This document shows, piece by piece, positions 22,020 to 35,700 of a stretch of DNA of 64,000 nucleotides. The DNA comes from Rhynchosporium graminicola (lineage: Eukaryota; Ascomycota; Leotiomycetes; Helotiales; Ploettnerulaceae). The position numbers and the translations under genes are program-made. The stretch spans positions 310,001 to 374,000 of the forward strand of contig FJUW01000041.1 of the NCBI GenBank assembly GCA_900074885.1, read 5' to 3'. The notes below the pieces were generated by a model, which saw only the letters and a program-made list of their open reading frames with translations, searched no databases and had not been told where the DNA came from. Numbering within the stretch: position 1 is the first letter of the stretch; the number at the start of each line of letters is the position of its first letter.

Positions 22020-23017
22020 TCATTGTTTCACCAGCTTCATGTTAGCCGTTTCCTTCAAAGCAGCAACAAGCACCCTATGAGAACCCAAGGCAGCTTGCAC
22101 CGCATTATCTGCCAGCTCCTCATATGATGCGCTCTGAGCAGTGTTTGTTGACCGATCTCCATGCCCAATGTCTCCTTTGACCCAAAGATCAGTTATCTCA
22201 TCCCTCGAAGGCAAGTACGCCACAATACAAGCAGCAAGGATCTCCTGATGCTCCGACGGAACTGGATCCAGTACCAGCGAAGGTTGCTTCCCTTGACTTC
22301 CTTTGACCATCGCAGCCACTCCACCAGAAACCACATCCACACAATCGATACCAGCATCTGCAATAGCAGCTGAAGCAACAGTGATGCATCCGCTCAACAC
22401 ACTCATCATTCCCCAATCCCCAGCCATAATCGAGCCACCACGGTCATCGCCCCACCATTGATCCTCCTCGCCTTCCAGTATGGTGATTATGACTTCCACC
22501 CCGCTCTTTGGCCATCTATCTCCAATAATCACACCTCTCAATGCGGTTTCTAGGTGTACACCTAAGTCCCTCTCGCTTGAATCTCGTAGGTATCCTCTCC
22601 TCTTCCGTGTGGCGAATGGTGCGTATTTGACGTGTGTTGAAAGAATGATATGAGGAGAGAAAGGTGCGCTCTTGGGGAGGGGACGAGGACCATGGACAGT
22701 GCATGTGAGTTTCAATCCGGAAGTTGAAAGAGATGCAAGGCCTGGAGCTCTGGAATTGGGGGCTTTGGAGGCTTCCAATTCGAGATAGGCAGAACCTGAA
22801 GCTGAGGGAGTGACACCAGTCTTTAAAACTATGTAGTATTAGTGCGCATCTCCATTCCTTAGAAGATGATTGCCTTACACATCTTCCTCAAGACATTGGG
22901 CTGTCGTATCCTCGACGGCCTCTCTGTTTGCGACGCCGTATCTTTCTCAATATACTTCGAGTATACTGGCGCCGAACTCCCGCCCGATGGGCCATTAATT
23001 CTTCTCCTGTCTGTCAT
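22020..23017 (-). CDS. MTR3: Exosome complex component Mtr3 (RNase PH-like)
   Basis: Two exons, complement(join(22020..22828, 22879..23017)), 315 aa. The GTAAGG donor and ACATAG acceptor join RKMF to LKTGVTPSASGSAYLE, restoring the conserved RNase PH fold N-terminus. The start was placed at MTDRRRINGP, as in relatives; an upstream in-frame ATG (23092) would add 25 residues. Further marks are LTCTVHGPRPLPKSAPFSP (the strand carrying the family CxVxGPRP motif), RDLGVHLETALRGVI, and SVLSGCITVASAAIADAGI. Mtr3 is one of six catalytically inactive PH-like subunits of the exosome core ring, which degrades and processes RNA 3' ends in nucleus and cytoplasm. Confidence 0.93.
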
Positions 23018-25051
23018 TTTGCGCGTATGTCTTGATATCGAATGGGCTGTCGGGACGGGACCCAGATTGGCCCCTCCATAAATGAAGCTCAAAAAGTTGC
23101 AGGCCGGAATGCTAGGTTAACAGGCGGCCGCTTCAGCCGCAGACGCTAGATTAGCGCCGTACACCTACCATAGACTCTAGAAAAATTTCGCAGAGCTCCG
23201 AACACGAAATATTCTCCAATCACCACAACCATCTCCTAACGTGCGCAACCTCGAGCTCTCAATATCAGGCTTAAGGAAGCCGCCGCCCCAATGCTACGCC
23301 CGACAATGCTTCTGTGTACTGCTAACAAAAAGTTCGCGTTGAACTAATTTCACAATGGTAAGCTCAATCAGGTTCTCTAACCCTCCTGCTCCTGATGATA
23401 TATTCACACTTTAGTTCTTCGGCGATTACCTGAGCCACTGAACAACATGCATCACCATCTGAAGCACTGCATTATATCCGCTTGCTCCCGTCTCATGAGA
23501 TTGTGCTGTTGCTGACTTGCAATAGTACAGCAAATTTGACGTGATGGCATAAATGCGCCTCGGCGACTACAATTCGCTGATGGACTTGCATCTCGATACC
23601 GCTGTACATTTTGGCAGAGGGGGAAAAGGCGTTGGAAGGCTAGTTGCTTTGGGACAATTACTAAAAAAGTGCTCCCCAGGCAGGGCCTGGCGCTTTCATA
23701 CTATATCTGGTCAGTACTTTTTTTTTGTCGCTCACTTTTGCTTCCCCAGTTTTCCTGATGAGAAAAATAATCAGTTCTGCTTCTGAACTACAATGTTGAT
23801 AAACCCAATACCAAAAAACCTTCTGAAAAACACTCGAACTCCTTGTCAATTGTCACTGCATATTTTGCTGTAGCATCTCACTGACAATCCGTAGGTCTTA
23901 CCACCTCCAGTACCTGTGCGAGCCCACTCCATCCAACGAAATGTAAGTATCACTGTCTTTCGTTCAACCTTTCGCCCTGATGACAACAGCTTATCCATTC
24001 CATGAATGCGTCTTGGCCGAGCTCCTCCCTCGTACAGGATCAATCAATTCGTTGATTGGGATGATATGTTGTGGGGTCGGAGCTTCAGAGCTTCAGTTCT
24101 TTGCACTGCGTCTTGTAGTGTCGAGAGCTGTCGCCGGCCGGGGTTCTTGAATAAACTGGCTTATCTGAGCAACCTCTCTATGCCTCATTGCAGTTGAGTC
24201 TTCCATTGCTTCACCTACTGACTGGAATACAGTGTTGTGTAAGGTCAATTGATATGGGAGGACCCAACGGTGTAGGCTTGCCGCCCCGACAAGCAGTAGA
24301 CAGCTGTTCAATAGATTAAGACCACTATTATTATCATATCAAGCTTTTTCGTCTCATGTTCTGTATTATCTTGGCTTTCATCGGTAAAGCGGAAGAAGAG
24401 GCTAGATGCAGGCCCATAGTGCGCCTAAGATGGGCAGGCTTTCATCGGCTGCTGCAACTACATTAACTATGCAACAATTGGTTGACGGCCTAATACACGA
24501 ATAAATCATGGTGTACGTTAGGTAGAAAGAAAGAAAGAAGGAAAAAGTTATCAGAGCAGTTAATCCTTCACAACCGGAAAGCGAGATATATCAGATCATG
24601 AAGAGTGTGCCTATCCTAACCCTCGTTGCAGCGTTGCAGTCATCAACGCGTTTGTTTCAAGTTCCGCCACGCTATATCAGGCGAAAGCGGTGCCATCTGG
24701 CCCCCTGAAAAGTTAATGCCGAAGAATAATTGTGACCAGCTATTCCACTCCATCTGCCAGCTGGTACCTGCCCCATGCCAGTGCTGATTCGAGTCGCAAG
24801 GCACCTTTGAGCACTCCATCATCTTCTTCGAACACGACAAGACAAGATAGGGAAGATAATTGTCTGCCAAACAACCACCCCAACCTGCCTGCTATTGCTA
24901 TAATACAGAGAGAGATACGTGTCAACCCCTGTCGATGCTACGGTCCAGGGGGTGAGAACGAAAGTCAGCTATCGCGAATCTCTCATCTGGCAAAGTTACT
25001 ACCTTCGAAAACACACGCACTCATTGCCGGCTCTACGTCACTCCTTCGAAG
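23018..25051. other. 2-kb intergenic region, no supported gene
   Basis: The region separates the divergent MTR3 and ANP1 genes. At 23355 an ATG directly followed by GTAAGC could mimic a tiny first exon, but what follows the possible acceptor (near 23414) reads FFGDYLSH and stops, so no gene is called. An AAAGAAAG tract is at about 24524-24540. The ANP1 5' UTR and promoter should lie in the last few hundred bases. Confidence 0.4.
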
Positions 25052-26789
25052 ATGCTTCCCAGGCATCATGCGAGCAATGGATATCCCCGGAATAAGAGCG
25101 AGAAGGAGAAGGAGAAGGAGCTTTATTCAATATCCCCTCACAGGTATGATAATTATCACCTCTAAAACGTAGTGGACAGCGGAGACAACGGGGAATCTGC
25201 CCCAATGGACAGTGCGATACTTGGACACTCTACTGACATTCAATCACGAAGATTTCAGCCTCGAACATCTCCTATAGCTATTCGACGCAGGCGACAACTC
25301 ATATTCCGGATTGGGGTAGGTATAGTGATCGCGCTCATCTTCATCTTCGTTTGGCCCGGTGCCTCTATAATTCCAATTCTCTCCCTCGGGTTACTGTCGT
25401 CAGGAGAGGACCTGCAAATTGAGACTGTACGATATTACGACCTTTCGAATGTTCAGGGGACGGCTAGAGGTTGGGAGAGGGAAGAGCGTATTCTCCTTTG
25501 CGCCCCTTTGCGCGACGCCGAACCCCATCTGCGAATGTTCTTTGGACATCTGCGAAACTTCACATATCCCCACCACCTGATAGACTTGGCATTTCTGGTA
25601 TCCGACTCGAAGGATCAGACTCTGCCCCTCTTGTCCAAGTTGTTAGGGGAATTGCAAGCGGACGAAGATCCAAAGCAGCCGTTTGGAGAGGTTTCGATCA
25701 TTGAAAAGGATTTTGGACAGAAGGTCAACCAGGACGTTGAGAGTCGTCACGGTTTTGCCGCACAGGCTAGCAGAAGAAAGTTGATGGCTCAGGCTAGAAA
25801 TTGGCTTCTGAGTGCTGCTCTGCGGCCTTATCATAGTTGGGTTTACTGGAGGGATGTAGATGTTGAGACTGCACCATTCACTATACTGGAGGATCTGATG
25901 CGACACAACAAGGATGTCATTGTACCAAGTAAGCTTACATGAACAATTGGCATATTGGACTCATGAAAGCTAACACAGAGTCTAGACGTTTGGCGACCAC
26001 TTCCCGACTGGCTTGGCGGCGAGCAACCATATGATCTGAATTCCTGGCAGGAATCTGAGACTGCGTTAGCATTGGCAGAGACACTGGATGAGGATGCTGT
26101 CATCGTTGAAGGATATGCCGAATACGCCACATGGAGACCTCATCTTGCCTACCTTCGAGATCCTTACGGGGACCCAGATATGGAGATGGACATTGATGGA
26201 GTAGGAGGTGTCAGTATTTTGGCAAAGGCAAAGGTCTTCCGATCTGGTGTCCATTTCCCAGCATTCAGTTTTGAGAAGCATGCCGAGACGGAAGGATTTG
26301 GAAAGGTACGTTGTCTCGCTGTGATTTCTGGAACTTTGCTAACATCAAGCAGATGTGTAAACGTATGGGATTCTCGGTTGTTGGATTGCCTCACTACACT
26401 ATCTGGCATTTGTACGAGCCTAGTGTCGATGATATTCACCACATGGAGGTAAGAAGGCTCCCTTCTTCGGGTGAAGTTATGGTATTGACGTGTGACAGGA
26501 AATGGAGAGGGAGCGTTTAGCCCGTGAGGCCGAAGAGCTGGCGAAGACGGAACGTTTGAAGAAAATCAAAGATCAGTTCCAGGATCCTAATAGCCAGTGG
26601 GAGAAGGACAAGACCGATATCCAGAATGAGGCATTGAAGGAGAAGAAGGAGAAGGAGAAGGCTGCAGCTGCAGCTGCCGAGGTCAAGACTGATCCAGCTG
26701 CTGCCGCACAGCCCGAGAGTAAAGCAAACTCTAAAACAGAGACGAAACCTGAAGTAAAGGCAGAGGCGCAAAAAGTTGTTTCCCAGTAA
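25052..26789 (+). CDS. ANP1: Anp1-type subunit of Golgi mannan polymerase (ANP1/MNN9/VAN1 family)
   Basis: Five exons, join(25052..25143, 25213..25928, 25986..26305, 26353..26448, 26499..26789), 504 aa. Exon 1 encodes MLPRHHASNGYPRNKSEKEK. The first acceptor is chosen to give a 69-nt intron; another in-frame acceptor at 25179 is possible. Residues about 60-78 (IFRIGVGIVIALIFIFVW) are a type II signal anchor. The lumenal glycosyltransferase region includes REERILLCAPLRDAE, FTYPHHLIDLAFLVSDS, the DxD motif in VYWRDVDVE (about residue 247) that binds Mn and GDP-mannose, NVWRPLPDWLGGEQPYDLNS, and SFEKHAETEGFGKM. The tail is a Glu/Lys/Ala-rich coiled coil. It extends N-glycan outer chains by alpha-1,6-mannosylation together with Mnn9. 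Assignment to Anp1 rather than Mnn9 or Van1 rests on the NVWRPLPDW and IWHLYEPSVDD segments. Confidence 0.9.
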
Positions 26790-27529
26790 AATACACTATC
26801 ATATGTGTAGGAGAACACACAGAGTAAGGTCCCCTTGGAGCTGCATTCGGACCCATATTAACTTTATCAGGTACCAGAGGTATACAAAGAAAAGAGCAAA
26901 GCTGGAATCACTTGGGCTTTTCCAAGCTTTCTCGTTCGATCAAATGCGAAGCGTTTGAGATCAGCTGTAGGACTATATAGGCAGCAGACGACGCACTCTT
27001 CACACGCGATACGTGTTTCAAGCGTAGACTCGGGATTGCATAGGCTGTTCATCTGAGGATGATATTGGCATCGTTGTTTATACATAAGAGCGCTTGTTCA
27101 GCCAAGTGCTTCGTTAGTTCATTTGGGCAGGAGTTTTGTAAAAGTAGGTCTAGACGGCGCAATGGAAGAAGCATAGTGGTCACAACCCTCATTCGAGAAC
27201 AATTGTCATGCATATTAAGAAACAAACAACGACACTATGACCTGTAAATCTCCTTTGTATCTCACACTAACAAAGTCAGGGGCAATCCCTTCAGAAAAAT
27301 GTCAGATCACGTGCCTTCATGGAGGACACGTTCAGCCCGGCATGCCTTGCAGCTCGGGAGCAAGACATGCTAGGATTTATATTTCCTAGCTTGTACACCC
27401 AGGAGCATCTATAACACGACAAGCTTTTCACTCAAAACATTAGCTGTCAACTGGACGTCAAAGACAGCAGGCAATTGTTACTCGTAATTTCGGGGCTTGA
27501 TCAATGCTGCTCCAGTGTACAAGCACATT
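26790..27529. other. Intergenic, ANP1 3' end and GEA promoter
   Basis: 740 bp between two plus-strand genes. No repeat, RNA gene or coding similarity was recognised. Confidence 0.4.
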
Positions 27530-30500
27530 ATGAGCAATGATTCCCTCCCAGTGAACTCGCATGCTTCGGCGCCGAGGAATTACTCTCAAATATCCTCCTT
27601 ACGAGACACCGACACATCCTCGGCCCTCGAAGCAAGCAAAACTATTGAGCGAATACAATTCACTGGCGCCATGTATAACCCGAGGAAAGCTTCTTTATCC
27701 GTGGCAGTTGACCCTGTCGCTCTGATTACTACGGAATGTATAACTGTCACATCTGCCATGCGAAAGCATGCTCGATGGGCGCATTCTTCGGTCTCTGCTA
27801 TACTCGGGGGAAGTTCAAGTCCCATGAATCCAAGCTTGCAGAGCTCTAGACCTGCGACACCGCGCGACGAGGCTGGGAAGACGAGGGCGAAGAACAGGTC
27901 TTCCTCAGGATTCACAGATGGAGACGATGGAGGATTGGCTAATAGATGGGGTCTAAGGGGGAAGAAGGGGAAGAGCATGCAGGATAATCCTTTAATGGCT
28001 GGGTTTGGGCGTTTAAGGCGCGAGCTTACGGGCTGCAAAGGTATATGGAGCTATACACTTTTGGCGGCTGTATGCTAATGTGAGGTAGATATACACAAGT
28101 TCGATACGCCGTCATTACTACATCCTTTCCTACAGGTCATTCAAGCGTCTGCCACGTCCGCCCCAATCACCTCTCTTGCTCTCGTCGCAATCACCAAATT
28201 CTTCTCTTACAATCTTATAAGTCCCGACTCTCCACGTCTCTCACTTGCCATGCAATCCCTCTCTGCAGCAATCACACATTGTCGATTCGAAGCCAGTGAC
28301 TCCGCGGCAGATGAGATTGTGCTCCTGCGAATATTGAAGCTCATGGAAGGGATGCTATCTGGGCCAGGAGGAGATTTACTCAGTGACGAAAGTGTCTGCG
28401 AAATGATGGAGACTGGATTGAGCATGTGCTGCCAGGCCAGGCTATCAGAGCTTCTCCGACGCTCGGCCGAGATCTCAATGGTCAAAATGACTCAGGTTAT
28501 CTTTGAACGGTTAAAACACTTGGAGATTGAGGCTGGGAACGATCTGGAGGCTTTGGACGAGAAGACAAAGGAGGATATGGATACTGTGAAGATGGACCCC
28601 TCTGCGAACAGCAATGATGCTATTAAGTCGTCGCTAGCAGCTCCACCGACAGACTCGAGGCCATCGTCAAGTTTTGATAAAGCTAGGAGTGGCGCTATCT
28701 CTGGTTCGACGTCTATGGACAATGGTTCAGAACTTGGAGTTGGACCTGCGTCAGATACATCTGATGAAGCACCAATCAAGCCATATTCATTGCCGTCCAT
28801 AAGAGAGCTCTTCCGAGTTCTTGTAGATCTGCTAGATCCTCATGATCGTCAACACGCCGACACAATGCGAGTTATGGCTTTGAGGATTATTGATGTGGCA
28901 TTGGAAGTTGCAGGGCCTTCAATTGGGAAACATCCGTCACTCGCGACTCTTGCCGAGGATCGCCTCTGCAGGTATTTATTCCAATTGGTGCGTTCAGACA
29001 ACATGGCGATTCTCCACGAATCACTTATCGTTGCTGGGACACTACTCGCCACTTGCAGAGGTGTTCTGAAGCTTCAGCAGGAATTGTTCCTATCTTATTT
29101 GGTTGCTTGTTTACACCCTCGTGTAGAGATACCAAGGGAGCCTGGTATCGACCCATCGTTGTACGCCGGAGTGCCTCAAGCCCCAAAACTTGTCAAACAA
29201 GCACCTTCGCAACCGAGTAGTGGGAGGTCGACGCCGGTACCTGTGAAGGATAGGCAAAAACTGGGCATGGAAGGTGGTTCGAGGAAGCCAGATGCTAGGG
29301 AAGCTATGGTCGAGAGTGTAGGAGCTCTTGCACGGATACCAAGCTACATGGTTGAGCTGTTTATCAATTACGACTGTGAGATCGATCGGAGTGACTTGTG
29401 TGAAGACATGATAGGACTCTTGTCTCGGAACGCAATTCCGGACTCGGCGACTTGGAGTACGACTAGTGTTCCGCCGTTATGTCTGGATGCGCTTTTGGGC
29501 TACATTCAGTTCATCGCGGACAGATTAGACGACGAGCCTCATTCGGACGGATATCCGGATCAGAAGGTCCTTCGGGAGAAGCGGAGGAGGAAGAAGATCA
29601 TTATACAAGGAGCTCAGAAGTTCAACGAGAGCCCCAAGGCAGGTCTGGCCTATTTGAACAAGCAAGGCATCATTGATAATTTGCAAGACCCCAAGGAAAT
29701 TGCTACGTTCCTGAAAGGTACTGCCCGGATATCGAAAAAGCAGCTGGGAGAGTTTATTTCCAAAAAAGGTAATGAACCTATCATTGAGGCTTTCATGGAT
29801 TCTTTCGACTTCAATGGCAAGCGAGTAGACGAGGCTCTAAGAGAAGTTGTGGAGAGCTGTCGTTTACCTGGAGAGTCTGCCTTGATCGAGCGCATCGTCA
29901 CAATTTTTGCCGAGCATTACTTCAAGAGCAAGATTCCAGAGCCTATGGCAAATCCAGATGCCATTTTCGTCTTGACGTACGCGATTCTCATGCTGAATAC
30001 CGACAGCTATAACCCCAACCTTAAGAACAGCTCGCGTATGACCGTCGAGCAGTTTGGAAATAATTTGCGCGGTGTTAATGGAGGGAACAACTTCGAGCCT
30101 GGATATATTCAGAGCATCTACGATTCGATCAAGGCGAATGAGATTATTCTTCCGGATGAGCATGATAATAAGCACGCTTTCGATTATGCCTGGAAAGAGC
30201 TCTTACTGAAGACCGAGTCTGCAGGCGACCTAATTGTCTGTGACACGAACATCTACGATGCAGATATGTTTGCCGCGACCTGGAAACCAGTCGTCGCTAC
30301 ACTGTCATATGTCTTCATGTCTGCCAGCGATGATGCTGTATTTTCGAGAGTCATTACAGGTTTCGATCAGTGTGCTCGTATTGCGGCCAAGTATGGTGTG
30401 ACCGAGGCCGTGGACCGAGTGGTGTACTGTTTGAGTTATATCACATCGTTGGCTACCGAGTCGCCTTCCAATACTACGCTCAACACCGAGATCCAGGTTG

Positions 30501-32724
30501 GGGAGAATAGTGTCATGGTCAGCGAGCTTGCTGTCAAGTTTGGACGGGATTTCAAGGCGCAGTTAGCGACTGTTGTTCTGTTCCGCGTCGTCACTGGTAG
30601 CGAAGCTATCATAAACGACAGTTGGAAACATGTGAGTTCCTTGCCCCTCTTTTTATATAGTCAAATGCTAATGATGCCAGATTGTCCGCATCTGGGTCAA
30701 CCTCTTCGTTAACTCCTTAATACCGCCCTACTTCGCGCCAAATCGCATAGAGATCTCACCTATACCCTTACAAACACCTTCTCAAATCATCGACCGCGGT
30801 CAGAAACCTAGCGATATTGGTCTCTTCTCCGCTTTCACTTCGTATATTTCTAGCTATGCGGCAGATGATCCTCCAGAGCCTTCTGACGAAGAATTGGAGA
30901 GCACACTTTGTACAGTGGACTGTGTGAACGCTTGCTTTATGGGAGACGTTTTTGCCAATGTAGTGTAAGTTTGGAGGACCCAGCTCTTGGTGTCCCGAGC
31001 TGACTTAAATAGAAACATGCCAATTGGATCTCTGAAGCCACTCATCGAAGCACTTCTGGCTCAATTACCGGACGATCCATCATTGATAGTCATCAGTGTC
31101 AAATCGGAAGCAGACACATCCGCGCCGACGAATGGCCGGAAAGCAGCCAGCAGCGAACCCGTCTACGAACCAGCCATGGTCTACTTGTTAGAACTTTGTA
31201 CAGTGCTCGCTCTTCGTGACAAAGAGACTGTAGCTGCTCTTGGCGCCGATGTGGCTGAGGCTCTCCAAAATGTTATGCGACATGCTGGCAGCTATCATAG
31301 TATTATGATCTCCAGGACAATGTTCTACCTGCTGCACCTCTTGCACTCCAGCTATGTGAGTTTCTTCAGCTTCCAATCCTTGCATTGCGACTAATGTCAA
31401 TAGGAACATGATTTCTTGCGTGTACCGGTTGTACTCCACACCATCTCAAGCTTCAAAAAAGACCTCCTCGACAAATCAGCTCCTCTCGTCCTACAAGGAC
31501 TGAATCAATGCATCAAAGAGCCGGGGCCGCTGCGAAACGAAATCATGACATCGCCAGACTTCTGGGTCATCCTCCGTAACCTTACAGGCAATGCGCAATC
31601 TGCTCCAACTGTGTTCGAGATCTTAGAAGGTGTTGCCGTTGGGTCTCCCCCTACCATCATGGCCGACAACTATGAATCTGCAGTTCAGCTTCTGAATGAG
31701 TTTGCGTCGGCAGGAAGTATCGGATCAACGGTTGAGCAGAAGCAAGATAAGCGCGTGCGACGCGGACAGCAACAGCAAGCCAAACAGGCTAAACCTCCAC
31801 CACAACCACAAGTCGACGCAGCCGTTGCCCGCGGCGTCAAGGCCATAACCATGATCTTCTCCCTCACTACCCGTATCCCGGACCTAATGTCTCAATCACA
31901 TCTTGAATCTCACTCAGCCTGGACCGCCTACTGGTCGCCCATCTTCGCCGCCTTAACAACACAATGCACCAACCCATGTCGGGAAATTCGACACCAAGCT
32001 TTTTCCTCCCTGCAACGCTCTCTGCTTTCGCCCTCCCTAACCTCATCCTCCAGCGAACACTCAGAATGGACTGCAATTTTTGGCGAAGTGCTATTCCCGC
32101 TCATTCTTAGGTTATTGAAGCCAGAGGTTTATTCGAGTGATCCGGTGGGCATGAGTGAGACGCGAGTGCAAGCGGCAACGCTGCTGAGCAAGATATTTTT
32201 GCACTATTTGAGTGCCCTGGGCAAGTGGGAGGGTATGTTGGACCTGTGGGGGAGGATTTTGGATGTGATGGATCGGTTGATGAATAGCGGGCAGGGTGAT
32301 AGTCTGGTATGTGCTTTCCTCTCTTCCTCTCTAACCTATTACCTAAACCCCTACTTCGATACCAATATCTCGATTGAGTGTAAGAAGGGAACATGTACTG
32401 ACAAGCCAAAAGGAAGAAGCTGTCCTCGAATCTCTTAAAAATATTCTCCTCGTCATGTCAAGCAGTGGGTACCTTGTACCACCTAGCAAAGACCCCTCGC
32501 AGGAGGAATTGTGGGTCGAGACTTGGAAGAGGATTGATCGCTTCTTACCAGATTTGAGAAAGGAGCTGGATCTCGATGCACCACCGCCTAAGGAAGTCGT
32601 TGTTGAGAAGGATGTTGAGAAGGGAAAGATCGTTGAAGACAAGGTCGAGAAAGAGGCAACACATCAAGAGAACGAGAAACTTCCAGAGAGGTTGAAGGAG
32701 GGTGTTGAGGCGGGAGTGGAGTAA
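27530..32724 (+). CDS. GEA1: Large ARF guanine-nucleotide exchange factor, Gea1/2 (GBF1) type
   Basis: Six exons, join(27530..28040, 28089..30631, 30681..30964, 31013..31355, 31404..32306, 32413..32724), 1631 aa. All introns are GT-AG and the frame is continuous. It activates ARF on early Golgi membranes for COPI coat assembly. Domains: the N-terminal DCB region from about residue 60 (VAVDPVALITTECITVTSAMRKHARWA), HUS region (IVAGTLLATCRGVLKLQQELFLSYLV), Sec7 domain at about 660-860 (SPKAGLAYLNKQGI, then the catalytic glutamate of RLPGE at about 765 and TYAILMLNTDSYNPN), then HDS regions (CDTNIYDADMFAATWKPVVATLSYV). The residue before RLPGE is Cys, where Phe is usual. The C-terminus is Lys/Glu-rich. 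The start at MSNDSLP is the first ATG of the frame; an extra upstream exon cannot be excluded. Confidence 0.93.
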
Positions 32725-35700
32725 GAAAGTTTGAGGGGGATGAATGGGAGAGAGGGAGGTGTACGATACTACTCATCTCATCTGACATCATTGTACAAAA
32801 CTGCGAGAGGTGGATGGTCTTGAATGGAATGCCTTGTGATGAGAGGAGTCGCAACAGGCGCGAGCGAAAGAGAAAGAGGCCTGAGATCGTGATATAGAGA
32901 GCATAGTGCATAGAGAGGAGAGAGAGAGATCTGAGAAAGAAGCCGAAAGCAGACCTGCCACATCTGACGCTCAGTGCAGCATGGACAGCGAGTCGACAAT
33001 GGGATTCAAGAACAAGCGATTTTGTATAGGAAGTTAGGAATGTAAAGGAATTGATAGATTAGCGTAAATGGGTCTTTCTTTTGACGTAGAGTGATTCGAG
33101 TGACCTTGATTATTTGTGGTGCGTTTTGACTCGTTTGCAGTCTTTGATTGGGTCACGATACACAGAAGATTAAGGCCGGGTCAGATATCTCACCATCCGT
33201 CGATTTGAGGTTGGCAAGTGCCATTTTCACGCCTACGCGCTCAAGCCAGGGGAGATCAAGTCGATCGTTAGTGACGAGCCGAAATGAGAAAAGAAGAGTA
33301 AATTGAGATAAAGATTCGGTTTTGACTCTCCCGTGTTCTGTATTCCATCCATCGCTTACATATACGTGCCATTTCTGGCTTGAAATTCGGGATTGCGATT
33401 CTTTGGAGGAGGCTTTTTCTAATGCAGAGGAAGTACAATTATCCCCTGTCTTCCTTCCAATTTATATTTCTTCGTTGGGATTTAGGTGTTGGTAGATGAG
33501 GTGAGTGGGTACTGTTTTTTGATCTGACCTCCTTGAGGGAGATTCCCTTTCTTCTGCGAAGATTTTGCACGCAGTTTCGGTCAACTAAGGCCTTAGGTCT
33601 GACTTGGACTTGCCTCCCATCCAATGGGCGGTCCGCTTGACCGGCTTCTTTGACGACATGCTGTTGGCAGAAGCAGAAGCGCTTACAGTTCTGAGTAGGA
33701 TTACCCAGCCCGTTGGCGTTGCTACCCTGTATTGAGCAGGTCGTGAAACGGTAGTATGGCCAAGTATCATTTTCATATTCGGAGGGCGCAAGCATGACTG
33801 AGCCCAACCTCATCTTCACGGCTTGCGACGGGCTCTTAACGAAGATTTATGCTTAGGACGAATAAGATGAAATGGATGGGCGGCACAGAGTTTGGGAATC
33901 AAGTGACTGAGCACTGCCATCGTTGGGTATGCGCTGGCAGATATAAGAGTCTGTGCAAATGTCGAAGTTGCCTCTAGTCTGCCTTTCACATTCACAAAGC
34001 GTTTTGGCCAAAGATTGTGCAGTAGCTACGCCGAGCGTGGGGTTCTCCCTCTCATCTCGATCTATTACTCAAGATTTGAGCGCCCGCGCGAAGGTAGCGC
34101 GGATTTCTGTGAAAGGCATCGATGCGAAATGAGAGATTGTGTATCGGAACGCATGAACCGTCCAGGATACAGGGCTGCAGGGCACGCACATAACATATCT
34201 GCCACTTCAATGGGTGCAAGAGGCTTCAGCACTTACATGACGCCACGTTCTGTAGGCATCACTCCTGCCGGTGGTCTCACTCCTCGTGTCCGGAATCCAT
34301 TGGACAGCAGTCTCGATTTTGCTTCAAACGCACGTGCAGACAATATGCAGATAGTAAGAGCCAATATGGCAGGCTCTGCGACAGATGTCGATGCCATCGC
34401 AACCATTGTAACGAGGGGGCGGGGAATGGACGATACTGTCGCGATCATACCTGCTTTACCAAAGATTGCTCTACATTGGTGCCGGAAGAGTCAGATGGTC
34501 GATTCTGTGTAGCTCATACGTGTTAGTGGGCCGCCAATTGCTCGAGATATAATAACGGCGCTGAAAACGGAAAGCAGTGCTGCAAAGGACACCAATGCGT
34601 AGAGAAAGGATGCAACAAGGAGTGCCTGTATCAAGGCGGATACTGGGTTGGTCATACCTGCTCGCGCGAAGAATGTTACAGCTTTCGAGAGTCGACATCT
34701 GGACCAGATTGTCAGGAGCATAAGGTAATGACACTCCAAGCACTTTGTACCACTCGAGATAACATGATCTTTGCGGTCAAGAGGGCATGCACCTCCGAAG
34801 ACAGAGCAAGCACTCGTACGAGGCGCGGTCGCTAGACATTCTCAAAACCGGCAGCCAAATGGGCCCATGCAACAGAACTTAGATGGAAATATCTTTGGAA
34901 GTGGTTATATCCAGGTAGTCGCGCATGGATACGACATTGAATCGGCAGATCCGGCGAGAACCCAAAGGATTGAGGATTCTCAGCAACATGAATCGGCCTC
35001 CATATCTTGAGCCATCTTGCAGCACAATGGAGCGATTCGTGAATCAAGCCGTAGCACCAGAACGCCAACCAGTAAGGAATAGGATTTAAGAAGTTGCAGA
35101 ATCGAGCCCAACGAGAAGGTCAAGTCCACCTTGGCAACCGAGGGTCGAAAGGCCAACATACTACTATGTTGAAGAAGAAGATGATGCCCATTACAGTGAT
35201 AACTCATGTGTTATCTCTTAATTGATATGGGGGGGGGATTTTCTTTTCGTGTTTCACAATCTGTACTCACGAATTGGGTCGGACCATTGCTCTAAGAACG
35301 CTGTAGTGTGATGATCTTTCTTTACTCAACCATGTCCTTGTCATGTTTTTATCACTTCCGGGGCATGGGTTATCTCTTTCACAAATACTTGCCTGGCTTA
35401 TTGTTTAGATGTACTTTGCAATCGAGTCTCGTCTGTGATGGAGACGGTATCATACTATTGCGCATGTACAATTTAATGATTTATGAACCCAACCCGAAAC
35501 CTTGCAGAAGTCCACTACGGCCGATTTGTGTGCTTATCTCATCGCGAATTAATCGTTCAGATATTTTGGAAGAATTCCTAGCACATTTACCATTACCTTC
35601 GGCTTCAGGACCCCGTGGACAAGGTAGTTTCAGCAATCTCGGAGATCTTGCCTTCTCCCATGACGAAGGAGTGGAGAATGACCAGTTTTGAATATTGGAT

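Noticed and set aside
23355..23800. Possible small gene starting ATG|GTAAGC
   Set aside because: The reading after the acceptor stops after eight codons and no family was recognised.
26502..26789. Independent small Lys/Glu/Ala-rich gene
   Set aside because: It is the last exon of ANP1, joined in frame at 26499 by a normal GACAG acceptor.
33439..33819. Minus-strand frame with several Cys residues
   Set aside because: No signal peptide, no recognised family, and codon use resembling non-coding DNA.
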